Counted from the first letter of the stretch, positions 26,101 through 33,808 are shown. The stretch: 33,808 nucleotides of DNA from Nitrososphaerales archaeon (GCA_029237525.1 JARBAU010000312.1:1-33808), one strand, 5' to 3'. Notes: a model not told the origin generated them from the sequence alone. Numbers and translations: made by a program.

Positions 26101-27782
26101 TATTCTTGGAGTACACTATGAACAAACGAAATCGTAATTGATCCTTCTCCTACTGCTGATGCAACACGTTTGATGCTGCCACCCCGCACATCACCCACCG
26201 CAAAAACACCTGGCAAACTGGTTTCAAGCAAATATGGTTGACGCATAAGAGGCCATCCTGCCGCGGTGAGGCTATCTGGTGATAGATCCGGACCTGTCTT
26301 TATAAAGCCTTTAGCGTCAAGTGCGATACAGCCATCGAGCCAACTAGTATTTGGATCGGCACCTGTCATGATGAATATATGTCTGATTTCATGTTTTTCA
26401 GTCTGTCCTGATTGAGTATTTCGCCAGTAAACAAATTCAAGGTGATCGCCTCCTTCAACGGCAATAATCTCTGTTTGTGGCAGTAATGTGATAGTAGGAC
26501 TTTTTTCTATCCTGCGAATTAGATATCGCGACATACTCGCAGCTAAGCCCGTTGATCTGACTAGCATGTACACACACCTTGTAGTCTGTGCCAGAAAAAC
26601 AGCAGCCTGACCCGCGGAATTTCCTCCACCAACTACAATTACTTCTTCTCCTCCGCATAACTGCGCTTCCACGAAGGTTGCACCATAATAAACGCCAGTG
26701 CCTTCAAATCGTGAAAGGTTTTCTAACGGTAGCTTTCGATATTGAGCACCGGTGGCAATCAAAACAGTGCGAGTAGATATCTTGGCATCATTCTCAAGCT
26801 CGATGACGTACGGTTTGCGGTCGCAAATAAGTCGTGTGGCCTTTGCAACAAGCATACCTGCACCAAACTTTTGAGCTTGAAGATATGCTCTAGCTGCTAG
26901 ATCCTGGCCGGTAATCCCGGTGGGAAATCCCAAATAATTTTCGATTCTTGAGCTTGAACCAGCCTGGCCACCTGGTGAACTTGTCTCCAGCACAAGAACA
27001 TCTAGTCCTTCTGAAGCGCCATATACTGCAGCCGCCAACCCTGATGGACCTGCGCCGATTATCGCAAGATCTCGGACATGGGTTTGGTCGACGGACTCAT
27101 TGAAACCAAGGCAGTCTGCAATTTGTTGATTACTGGGATTTCGGAGCACCAGTTGGCCTCGACAGATCAATACTGGTATTTCACTGGTAAAAATTTTAAA
27201 ACTGTCCAAGAGATTCTGAATGTCGGGGTCACGTTCTAGATCTATATAAGAATACGGATGCCCATTGCGCATAAGAAACTCTTTAATCCGCAGAGTACCT
27301 GCCGAATATGCTGATCCTACTAGGACAATGTCTCCAACACCAGCGGATATTAACTCTGCTCTACGAAGAATGAATGCCCTCATCAGTATATCGCTGAGCT
27401 CTGCATCAGTCTGTACCAATCCGCGTATTTGTTGGTGATCCAGTTCTATTACCTCACCCGGCTTTGTGACACGTGCCCGAACTAAAGATCGACGACCAGA
27501 GAGCATGTTAACCTCTCCTGTGAATTCACCAGGACCATGGACAGTAATAAGAGTCTCATGGGTCCCGAAGGGACGTACAATCTCGACCTCGCCTGCGGTT
27601 ACGACAAAGAACGGTACTGCCGTATCTCCCTGCTCCAGTAGCACTTCACCAGGCTGCACTGAACGTACATGTCCATGTGCTGCAACGCGATTAATCTGAG
27701 CCTGTGTTAATGTTGGAAATATCTTATCGATACGAGAGCTAGTTAGAGGAAGTCCCCTACGTGCATTACTCATACTTGTCAT
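26100..27782 (-). CDS. Cyclic nucleotide-binding domain - thioredoxin-fold - thioredoxin-reductase-like fusion
   Basis: A 560-aa three-part flavoprotein. Residues about 18-140 form a cNMP-binding domain (VQPGEVLLEQGD, GEFTGEVNMLSGRRSLVRAR). Residues about 150-225 form a thioredoxin/glutaredoxin-like fold whose active site is SAYSAG instead of CxxC. Residues about 236-560 form a TrxB-like reductase with FAD motif IIGAGPSGLAAA, NAD(P) motif VVGGGNSAGQAAVF and FAVGDVRGG. The reductase redox CATC is replaced by GATF (about 367-370), so classical disulfide reduction is not possible. Such fusions are known mainly from bacteria and may sense nucleotides or redox. Codons are clearly richer in G and C than those of neighbours, pointing to transfer from bacteria. 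Confidence 0.9.
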   Translation of the reverse strand: MTSMSNARRGLPLTSSRIDKIFPTLTQAQINRVAAHGHVRSVQPGEVLLEQGDTAVPFFVVTAGEVEIVRPFGTHETLITVHGPGEFTGEVNMLSGRRSLVRARVTKPGEVIELDHQQIRGLVQTDAELSDILMRAFILRRAELISAGVGDIVLVGSAYSAGTLRIKEFLMRNGHPYSYIDLERDPDIQNLLDSFKIFTSEIPVLICRGQLVLRNPSNQQIADCLGFNESVDQTHVRDLAIIGAGPSGLAAAVYGASEGLDVLVLETSSPGGQAGSSSRIENYLGFPTGITGQDLAARAYLQAQKFGAGMLVAKATRLICDRKPYVIELENDAKISTRTVLIATGAQYRKLPLENLSRFEGTGVYYGATFVEAQLCGGEEVIVVGGGNSAGQAAVFLAQTTRCVYMLVRSTGLAASMSRYLIRRIEKSPTITLLPQTEIIAVEGGDHLEFVYWRNTQSGQTEKHEIRHIFIMTGADPNTSWLDGCIALDAKGFIKTGPDLSPDSLTAAGWPLMRQPYLLETSLPGVFAVGDVRGGSIKRVASAVGEGSITISFVHSVLQE

Positions 27783-28056
27783 TTCTAGTGCAGGTGATCC
27801 TCATAAATCATTACTCATCATTTCATCTTTATTTGACTAATCACACACCTATTTTTGGATTTGTTAGGAGTAGTCATATCAAAATCTTCCTCTATACAAC
27901 GTGGCATATTAGTGAATCTTTATCGTTTTGAAGAATGAGGTATGAAGCAATGCAAATGTTCGCTGGTTATTAGACTCCAGGAACAAGTCCGATTTCAACA
28001 ACCAGTTTATGACGAAAAATAAATTAAGGTCCCCGACATTCGATTTGACTTCTCAG
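27783..28056. other. Spacer, nothing recognised
   Basis: Promoter side of the cNMP-TrxR fusion gene; no additional gene or remnant recognised. Confidence 0.35.
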
Positions 28057-28137
28057 TTAGATCTGTGCGGTGCCGCCATCGACAAAAAGCTCTATGTCTA
28101 TAATGAAACGAGAATCATCTGATGCAAGAAACAGTGT
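28057..28137 (-). pseudogene. Short-chain dehydrogenase/reductase, C-terminal fragment
   Basis: The last 26 codons before TAA encode TLFLASDDSRFIIDIELFVD followed by GGTAQI. This is the standard SDR C-terminus (LASDDSRFITGxxLxVDGG). Upstream DNA does not extend the match, so only a stub remains. Confidence 0.7.
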
Positions 28138-28513
28138 ATTGAAGCAAAGTTTGTATTATTCAAAAAAAAGTCCATCGATTACGCATATCAAATCATTGTA
28201 GCGATTAGACAATATTGAATACGGATAGATCAACTAATCAGTGATCTATCAGAGAAATGATAGATATGATTCAGGAACATCGACTCGATTATGTATTATC
28301 TGATAGAGACATTTTGTGACAGTCTAAATTCATTCAATTACATAAAGATAATTGAGGTAAAATTGTGTATTATTTGAATTTAAAAACAACGCAAATCGGA
28401 AATATTGAGATTTCGTTAACATACATACTTTTTTATTATTATTAGTTTATGCCTTGGATTTTCTTCGCTTCTCAATATTATGAAATATAGAGATACAGAG
28501 TTTGAAAGTGACA
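28138..28513. other. Spacer, nothing recognised
   Basis: AT-rich DNA between the SDR stub and the left inverted repeat; no supported feature. Confidence 0.4.
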
Positions 28514-28815
28514 TGTTTCAGCGCATAAATAGATGATACTTCCATTATGTTTCTAGGAGATTTAATAATTCGACATTCTAAAGTTTGATGATACCAGTAC
28601 TAACTGAACTAAAAATATAGCTGATTTTGATGAATTTGATACTATCTATGAATATCATCAATTTGCACTGTTTAGAGGGTATTTCCTAGGCATCTGAATC
28701 ACCGCTAGACCCTGCTTGGTGAACCAGCTAACCGAAATCCAGCGGCGATTGACATCCGGGTTCGTAGATCACTGTACTGATTATCATATATAATCAATTT
28801 AGGTAATATATTTGA
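28514..28815 (+). repeat. Left copy of about 0.3-kb inverted repeat around the dead integrase
   Basis: The reverse complement of 31787-32096 aligns with this stretch from end to end. The outer edge is TGTTTCAGCGC(A/G)TAAATAG; then an 85-nt block at 28565-28649 differs from its partner (31960-32044) at only one base (28602). A diverged hairpin region follows at 28697-28750, and the inner edge is AATCAATTTAG(G/A)TAATATAT. Outside these limits no similarity is seen. Confidence 0.75.
28697..28750 (+). other. Candidate structured element, copy 1 (covarying hairpin)
   Basis: Stem P1 pairs 28697-28706 with 28741-28750 (AATC, A-C mismatch, CCGCT / AGCGG). An inner stem pairs GCT-GG (28714-28719, one bulged T) with CCAGC (28724-28728) around a TGAA loop. 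The 3' internal loop is AACCGAAATCC. Copy 2 keeps both stems with different bases and keeps CCGAAATC unpaired. RNA or DNA function is inferred from this covariation only. Confidence 0.5.
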
Positions 28816-28951
28816 GTTAGAGATTTGATAGTTGCTTTATTCTAGTTTCTACAACAGAGATAACAATACTATACTCATATGTAGACTTTCGAATGATGTT
28901 GTGGTTGTATAGTTTAGTAAGGTTTGCTCCTACAAAGTTGGATTCACAACT

Positions 28952-30134
28952 CTATTGAGATGTTTCCTGCCTCCTTTCAAGTTCTTGCAGTATTGCTGTT
29001 ATAGCCACTAGTTGATCAGACAAGTGTGTTATTGCATCATCTTTCATTTTATCACGGTCCCTCATCGGTTGATTCAGTTGTTCTAATTCTTCTACCTTGC
29101 TTTGTATGTCCGCACCTCGTCTTTCTATTTGATGAACATTTAGAAATGTAAGATATGGTTCAATCCTTTTAAAATAATTCAGTTTTTTCTGATTCCTTTA
29201 TGCTCCAATATGTAGGGCTGCTATGACCTATGAACCGTTCAGAATAATCGCCATAACCCAAGTCAGATATGGTGGTCTTTACAAACCGCCTGAAGGAATG
29301 AAGTATTATCTTTCTTCGCCTTTCATTGCATCCATCTTCCCTATCACCTTTGTTCATGCAGCCTAACGTCTTCCCAAAAGAACAGCAAAAATCTTTGTAT
29401 AGAAATGCTGAAATAGGCATTTTTGTATTCTGATACACAGCAAATATCAGATCGGATTCTTTCTTGTCTGGAGTTCTGATCTCTGTGATTGTTTTTTCAC
29501 TCAAGTTATCCTTGTGAGAAACTCTTCTTGTTCTGTATTTGTAACTCAGCCATGAGTTTAGCTGATGCGTTCCTTCTAGAGTATGGACTACTATTCAGTA
29601 TGTTCTGGATTTGGTATAATCGCCTCTTACTAAGAGTTTGACCGGGCGAGACTTTAAATCTACATCTTTGATACAAATAGATAGCCCTTCTGTAGCACGC
29701 ATTCCAGTTGCTGCAAGTAACAGTACATAGGTTTTAACTCTAATGTCAGAGCATTCGTTTAGGAAATCACTTATGTCTTCTTTTGACAATGCTTCTTTAT
29801 TTTTTCTAGCTCCGTGGGGTAGTTTTACCTTTACCTTGAATATCCTAGGGCTAATGTCTACATCGTGGTACTCAAGGAAGTTCTTTACAGTTGCGATACG
29901 CTGATTCAAAGTAAGCGAAGTAATTACATGATTTTGTTGTAAATAGGCACTATAGCCATTCAAAACATCATATACATCCAAAATGCCTTCTCTAATCTTG
30001 ATGACGATATTGTCTATCGATAGTGTGGGATATTCATTGACAATGAACTCCTGAAAATTAGTCATTCGTTTCCAGTACTCGCGAGCCGTAGATTTGCGCA
30101 TTATACTGATGCTTTTGATATACTTGTTTACCAT
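28952..30134 (-). pseudogene. Tyrosine recombinase (integrase), inactivated by one nonsense codon and one frameshift
   Basis: One gene of about 393 codons in two breaks. The N-terminal 179 residues contain the SAM-like core-binding domain (YIKSISIMRKSTAREYW) and the catalytic start with ATGMRATEG (Arg I) and RGDYTKSRT (Lys). An in-frame TGA at 29595-29597 follows, and the same frame resumes with HTLEGTHQLNSWLSYKYRTR through HSFRRF (HxxR) and FIGHSSPTYW (His and nucleophile Tyr). An extra T in the run at 29171-29174 then shifts the frame; the tail continues as KRIEPYLTFLNVHQIERRGA and a Gln/Glu-rich coiled coil ending ERRQETSQ. The total length is 3n+1, as expected for one inserted base. All catalytic residues survive, so decay is recent. 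The frame also stays open upstream to about 30230 without a start codon. Confidence 0.85.
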
Positions 30135-30281
30135 ACCATCTATGTTTGTAGCGGTAGCGGTGTTTGAAAATACATCATGTCCTTTGTGTATTGTCTCTTT
30201 TGTGGTATTAGTGATGGTAGCCAGTAAATTATACTGTCAACAGGTTAGCTAATAACTTATTGCATCGCTTATATTTCATGC

Positions 30282-30640
30282 ACAAGAAATGTTTCAATCG
30301 CTACTGAAGTACAAGCAATAGCTAAGGTAGCGAACGAATCTCCATCTCAAATAGCTTTGGATTGGATAAGACAGAGAAATAACGAACAGAAAGCCAAGGA
30401 AGCTATAATACCGATCATAGGAGCTAGAACCGAAGCTCAAACTATAGAGAACTTGGTTGTCTGGATTTTAAGTTAACGTAAGATCAGCTAAAGAGATCGG
30501 ATGAGAAAAGTAATATACAATTGGGATTTCCACCTGATTTTATGTCTGAAGCAACTACCCTGACCTTTATGGATGGAAATGCTTTTTCGCTGATTGACAA
30601 CCATATATCTGAAATATTAAAGTCGTATCGTTTATCTATA
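30282..30640 (+). pseudogene. Aldo/keto reductase, C-terminal fragment
   Basis: The first frame reads VSIATEVQAIAKVANESPSQ, then IALDWIRQRN and IIPIIGARTEAQTIENL. That is the AKR signature around the NADPH-binding IPIIGARTxxQ loop. A frameshift after ENL leads to CLDFKLT, then a stop, and the third piece LGFPPDFMSEATT and SLIDNHISEIL is the family C-terminus. The N-terminal two thirds, with the catalytic Tyr, Lys and His, are missing. It is divergent from the integrase fossil. Confidence 0.7.
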
Positions 30641-30973
30641 AATGCCACAAGCCAAAAATCTGGAAACTTCAGAGATGGAAGCCAGAATAGACTGGGCGAT
30701 TGCTGATCTTGATTGGGACTAGAGGCCTAGGACGAGTCCGGTTTTCGTTAGTCACTAGAGTCCACGCAGTTTGGTCAGATAGTAGCAAGTGCGGGAAACT
30801 ACACATCAATTCGCGTTAATACATTCTTAAATTTCTGTAATTGGAGACAAATATCTCATACTAATTGGTTCGCTTGACGAGGAGATCATACAAACACTTT
30901 TCCTTATAATGGAAGAATTTCCAATAAACTTAGACAGTAATTATTTTATATTCCATTCTTCTATAAATATGAG
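30641..30973. other. Spacer with a small self-complementary patch
   Basis: No gene. A GC-richer patch near 30717-30742 includes GGACTAG and CTAGGACGAGTCC and can fold on itself; too short for an RNA call. Confidence 0.35.
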
Positions 30974-31180
30974 ATGCTTATAGTAGACGATTACAGCGGC
31001 GATAGTATTGGTAAAGAATTCAATAATAATGGCAACAGTAAATTGATACATGAACATGACTATGAACCAATTAAAACTAAAGAAGGTAAACAGAAACCAA
31101 TTATTTGTTTAACATGTGGTTTATTGTATTGCGAAATTTTCGGTAATCTTATAGTATCGACAACAATGTCCAATGATTGA
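30974..31180 (+). CDS. Hypothetical small protein with a CxxC motif
   Basis: A 68-residue ORF from ATG. It has an acidic N-terminus (MLIVDDYSGDSIG), a HEHDYEPIKTKEGKQKPIIC segment and CLTCGLLYCE, where a Cys pair plus the later Cys (and nearby His) could bind one zinc. No membrane segment. Composition and the compact motif suggest a genuine protein rather than noise, though it is inside the decayed region between the inverted repeats. No function can be given. Confidence 0.5.
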   Translation: MLIVDDYSGDSIGKEFNNNGNSKLIHEHDYEPIKTKEGKQKPIICLTCGLLYCEIFGNLIVSTTMSND

Positions 31181-31786
31181 AAAGTAATCCGTCATAGTGC
31201 TAAATTCACATTAATAAATAGCAAAGAATTGTAAACTTAACTGTGATGTATGATCACAAAAACTCTTGTGATGCCGCATATACTATAATAAACTTGGTAT
31301 GTGCTTACTAATCTAATATTAAGAATTGATAAGGAAGTCAAATTGGTTTACTAGGTATTAATAGATATCACCTTGATTAATGATATCATGCACTATATTT
31401 CCAGACATTAATGACTGTATCGAGATAAACTTGATATAATTGCCTCAATACTAGTAACAGCTAGGACCACAGTAAGACATACAGATAATCTCAGAACTGC
31501 GTCAATAAGTCATATTCCCTTCAAACAATATTTGAAATTTTTACACAGGAAGTTACGTAAATTTAAAATTCAACTTAGAAAAAGTAGCAAAAAAATTGTA
31601 TTCTCTTCAACCTTCTTTTAATGATATCAAGTTACCTTATAATTTCAAATCTTTGTCAAAGTTAGCCTAATAGTTATTGGTGGAAAGACAAGCTACGCAA
31701 AGTCACCTCAGTCCATAACTATCGTTCCTACTGTATCTGTGAGGGCTTCACTAATGGCATCATCTATCAATAAAATTTGAAATAAT
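31181..31786. other. Spacer with a possible NitrOD5-like coding fragment
   Basis: No intact gene. Near 31720-31797 the minus strand encodes QILLIDDAISEALTDTVGTI before a stop, reminiscent of the start of the NitrOD5 output domain of thaumarchaeal signalling proteins. The match is short and from memory, so it is not called as a gene. Confidence 0.25.
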
Positions 31787-32096
31787 TCTCCCAAATATAT
31801 TATCTAAATTGATTGTAAACAGTAGTTAATACATCACTTTGCAATCATGAACATTGATCGTCGCTAGACTCGATTTCGGCTAGACGTCTCACCTAGCAGA
31901 GTTTAGCGACGATACTGGTCAGAGAAACAGTCTATTTGCAATTTAAATTGTAGATATCTATAGATAGTATCAAATTCATCAAAATCAGCTATATTTTTAG
32001 TTCAGTCAGTACTGGTATCATCAAACTTTAGAATGTCGAATTATGAGTCTGCATGAAATATAATGAATAAGTGCTTGCTATTTACGCGCTGAAACA
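31787..32096 (-). repeat. Right copy of about 0.3-kb inverted repeat around the dead integrase
   Basis: Inverted partner of 28514-28815. The 85-nt block lies at 31960-32044 and is 84/85 identical to the left copy; the flanks align at lower identity with small indels. About 3 kb of decayed DNA with the integrase fossil lies between the two copies. Confidence 0.75.
31857..31913 (-). other. Candidate structured element, copy 2 (covarying hairpin)
   Basis: On the minus strand a 15-bp stem (ATCGTCGCTAAACTC with GAGTCTAGCGACGAT, one non-Watson-Crick A-C or, on the other strand, G-U pair) encloses an inner stem GCTAG/CTAGC with loop GTGAGACGT. An unpaired CGAAATC follows on the 3' side. Architecture and the CGAAATC loop match copy 1, while stem bases differ but remain paired. 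Confidence 0.5.
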
Positions 32097-32333
32097 AGAT
32101 ACCTTACAAATCAAATCAATTGGGATTGAGATCAAATGTACGGAATGACATCTAACAAAGTTGATAAAAAGTGCTTTCTTTCGTGAATGATCCACTCATT
32201 CAATATCTTAAGAACAGTAAATAAGTAGAACATCAGATTTGATACTAACAAATGGTTTTAAACATGCTCCTCCAAGATTTCATGTACTCATTATATGTAT
32301 TAAATCATATTTCGTTATAAACTTGCCATAATT

Positions 32334-32507
32334 TTATTCCCGATTTGAATAAATTGTTATTTTCATCGTTGTTGAAAGAAGTAGATGATATTCTTTATTC
32401 AATTCATCAATGAATCCAACTGATTCGCCTAACCTATTTAGATTAGTGAATGGTTTGTATTTAGGGCTCTTAGACTTAGCATTGTATAGTAATAATAAGC
32501 ATAACAT
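32334..32507 (-). CDS. Possible small ORF, unidentified
   Basis: A 57-codon ATG frame with a hydrophobic start (MLCLLLLYNAK) and a protein-like core KYKPFTNLNRLGESVGFIDE LNKEYH. Nothing else occupies this DNA. I do not recognise it; it may be a fragment of a larger lost gene. Confidence 0.25.
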   Translation of the reverse strand: MLCLLLLYNAKSKSPKYKPFTNLNRLGESVGFIDELNKEYHLLLSTTMKITIYSNRE

Positions 32508-32552
32508 CTTTGTAATGTCAAAGCTTATTAGTAATACTTAGTCATATTTAGA

Positions 32553-32648
32553 ATGCCAGCAAGCAAAAGGATACATTCACGTCATAAGTCTGAGACAAAC
32601 ACAACTAGACAAAAGCGTGAGAGGGGTTTTAGGAGCCATGGGTATTAG
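32553..32648 (+). CDS. Possible very short basic peptide
   Basis: A 31-codon ATG frame reading MPASKRIHSRHKSETNTTRQ and ending RGFRSHGY. Strongly basic; no ribosome binding site. Could be chance in DNA of this length. Confidence 0.15.
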   Translation: MPASKRIHSRHKSETNTTRQKRERGFRSHGY

Positions 32649-32946
32649 AGCTCTTGTTGCGACCAATACTACAAGGCTGCTATTTTGTCTCCTGTGTTGA
32701 TTCCTCTACTTGCTGGAACTCTGCGGTTAACTTGTAACAGTTAGTTAGCAACTGATCACTTATTCAGGGTAAAAAAACATTGCGCTATAAATATTATAGA
32801 AAAAGATTCTTTTATTCTCTTTTATTGGACATTCCAGTTCTACGTACTGGCGCAAAAAAGTATTCTGATAAGGCTGAGATATTCCGTAAAGTCGAGCCTA
32901 CCGCCGTCAATGTGCATAGTTGAAGATATTAATGGTTTACAGGCTT

Positions 32947-33352
32947 TGGCATATAGCTTTTTGCAAATAACAATATGTGCACGGTCTGGAGCCAACTAGC
33001 AGATATAAGAACACCTCCAATAGTTACAACAGACTTTCTCTACATAAGATTCATTGGAGATAGAACAATACAAGAAAAGGATTTTGGTAAGATACAAAAA
33101 GATAGGGTTTCAGAAATGAAAAAATGGGCTAGATTTGTAAAAAAAGCCGAAGAAGAGCAGCGAGACAGATTAAACCTAGCGATTGTAGCAGCAAACAATC
33201 ATTATGCTGGATTCGGCCCTGGAACAGCTAACACCTTCAGGCAAATGTTGGATTTATCAGAGGTAACATGGAATAATGTTAATGTGCCACAAGATGAAAA
33301 GGGGATATCTAGCAACACGAAACAAACTAGTCTATCAGATTTTCTGAAATGA
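32947..33352 (+). pseudogene. DUF72 (YecE-like) protein, C-terminal half with a frameshift
   Basis: The 125-codon frame from ATG 32975 is the C-terminal half of a DUF72 TIM-barrel protein: VWSQLADIRTPPIVTTDFLY, IRFIGDRTIQEKDFGKIQKD and AIVAANNHYAGFGPGTANTF. Intact members are about 250-280 aa. The preceding residues QALAYSFLQ lie in another frame and join after a one-base loss in the CAAA run at 32964-32967, and nothing recognisable is left further upstream. So the gene is truncated and frameshifted, although the 125-codon piece remains open and could be mis-annotated as a gene. DUF72 function is unknown. Confidence 0.7.
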
Positions 33353-33460
33353 GTCAGAATTGGGTCTCCTGGTTGCAGAATGAGCAATGTTCTAATTAGA
33401 TTAAGATGCTAAGCTCCTACGCTACTAATCTAATTCTGCTAGTAATCTATTAATTAAATA

Positions 33461-33808
33461 TTATATTGATACTGGCTTTTCGATAAAACATCCAAAGCTT
33501 ACATTCTGGTATACATCCCTTAAAGCTTGGATATTTACTCGTGACGCAGACATATAGTATATTCTGATGTTGATATCCAATTCCAATATCTTTTCACATA
33601 ACTGAAAGCCATTCATTTGTGGCATATAAATATCAGTTAGAAGAAGATCATAAAAATGTGGTTTGAATTCTTTTATTACGAATAAAGGATCGTTATAAGG
33701 GTATACTTCAAACCTTTTCTTCTTATCACCGTGATCATAATAACGACCGTCTAAACCTGCTTTGAAGGTTAATGTTATATCTGGATCATCGTCTAAAAGA
33801 AGTATTCT
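33461..33808 (-). CDS. Response-regulator receiver-domain protein (partial, cut by window edge)
   Basis: The 115 codons visible form a single CheY-like receiver. RILLLDDDPDITLTFKAGLD carries the acidic Mg-binding residues, HFYDLLLTDIYMPQMNGFQL the phosphoacceptor Asp (TDI) and following MP.MNG loop, RIYYMSASR the conserved Thr/Ser strand, and CFIEKPVSI the conserved Lys-Pro. A YYDHGDKKKRF insert extends the loop after helix 1. There is no output domain; the stop TAA follows directly, as in many thaumarchaeal stand-alone receivers. The start codon lies beyond the window. A decayed paralogue is at 10026-10200. Confidence 0.85.
   Translation of the reverse strand, partial: RILLLDDDPDITLTFKAGLDGRYYDHGDKKKRFEVYPYNDPLFVIKEFKPHFYDLLLTDIYMPQMNGFQLCEKILELDINIRIYYMSASRVNIQALRDVYQNVSFGCFIEKPVSI

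Noticed and set aside
28690-28755. Hammerhead ribozyme in the structured element (CGAAA present)
   Set aside because: The CUGAUGA segment and the NUH cleavage position are missing in both copies.
28735-28775. GGGTTCGTAGATC as a tRNA T-arm or attachment site
   Set aside because: No cloverleaf around it; better explained as part of the diverged hairpin region of the inverted repeat.
1-33808. CRISPR array, rRNA or tRNA operon
   Set aside because: No regularly spaced repeats and no recognisable rRNA or tRNA cores were found by eye; a covariance-model scan would be needed to exclude a divergent tRNA.

Overview
The window most likely comes from a mesophilic ammonia-oxidising archaeon (Thaumarchaeota/Nitrososphaeria, soil group I.1b; a Nitrosocosmicus-like genome is my best guess). 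This is inferred from several signs: AT-rich DNA; small HTH_45-type winged-helix and double-HTH Lrp/AsnC regulators; stand-alone receiver proteins; short Zn-finger proteins; a thaumarchaeal-style tyrosine recombinase; and genes starting on TTG/GTG or close behind a TATA box. Intact genes cover only about half of the 33.8 kb. No rRNA, tRNA or CRISPR array was recognised.

Layout. 0.2-2.6 kb: a glycosyltransferase (-) and a SAM methyltransferase (+), divergent, the latter with a tandemly duplicated start-codon region. 2.7-3.0 kb: decayed integrase fragment. 3.6-6.3 kb: a small Cys/Gly-rich protein divergent from a PadR regulator across a near-palindromic operator, then three small Cys-rich (Zn-binding) proteins. 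7.2-9.5 kb: a polysaccharide deacetylase and a membrane-anchored Ig-like surface protein. 10-13.3 kb: response-regulator fossil, O-methyltransferase, HTH_45 regulator, Hanks-type Ser/Thr kinase. 13.4-18.5 kb: metallo-beta-lactamase-fold fossil, NTF2-like protein, PQQ-type beta-propeller, a secreted protein whose ATG lies out of frame in a tetranucleotide repeat, and a SRPBCC fossil. 18.6-27.8 kb: Lrp/AsnC regulator, sulfide:quinone-reductase-like flavoprotein, two patatin-like phospholipases flanking an isochorismatase-like hydrolase, a truncated dihydrolipoamide-dehydrogenase fragment, and a bacterial-looking cNMP-domain/thioredoxin-fold/thioredoxin-reductase fusion. 28.0-33.8 kb: a decayed region with SDR, integrase, aldo/keto reductase and DUF72 remnants, ending in a partial response regulator.

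The most unusual structure is a pair of roughly 300-bp inverted repeats (about 28514-28815 and 31787-32096) around a dead tyrosine recombinase. Each carries an 85-nt block (84/85 identical) and, next to it, a diverged hairpin whose stems keep pairing through sequence changes, suggesting a structured RNA or DNA element. Second in interest is the (TGTC)4 tract at the start codon of the secreted-protein gene near 17.4 kb, which has the architecture of a phase-variable switch now in the OFF state.

Functionally the intact genes lean towards envelope and lipid work (glycosyl transfer, deacetylation, phospholipases, secreted proteins), redox flavoproteins and regulation. They are mostly single transcription units separated by long spacers full of gene fossils, as expected of an accessory, integration-prone chromosomal region.
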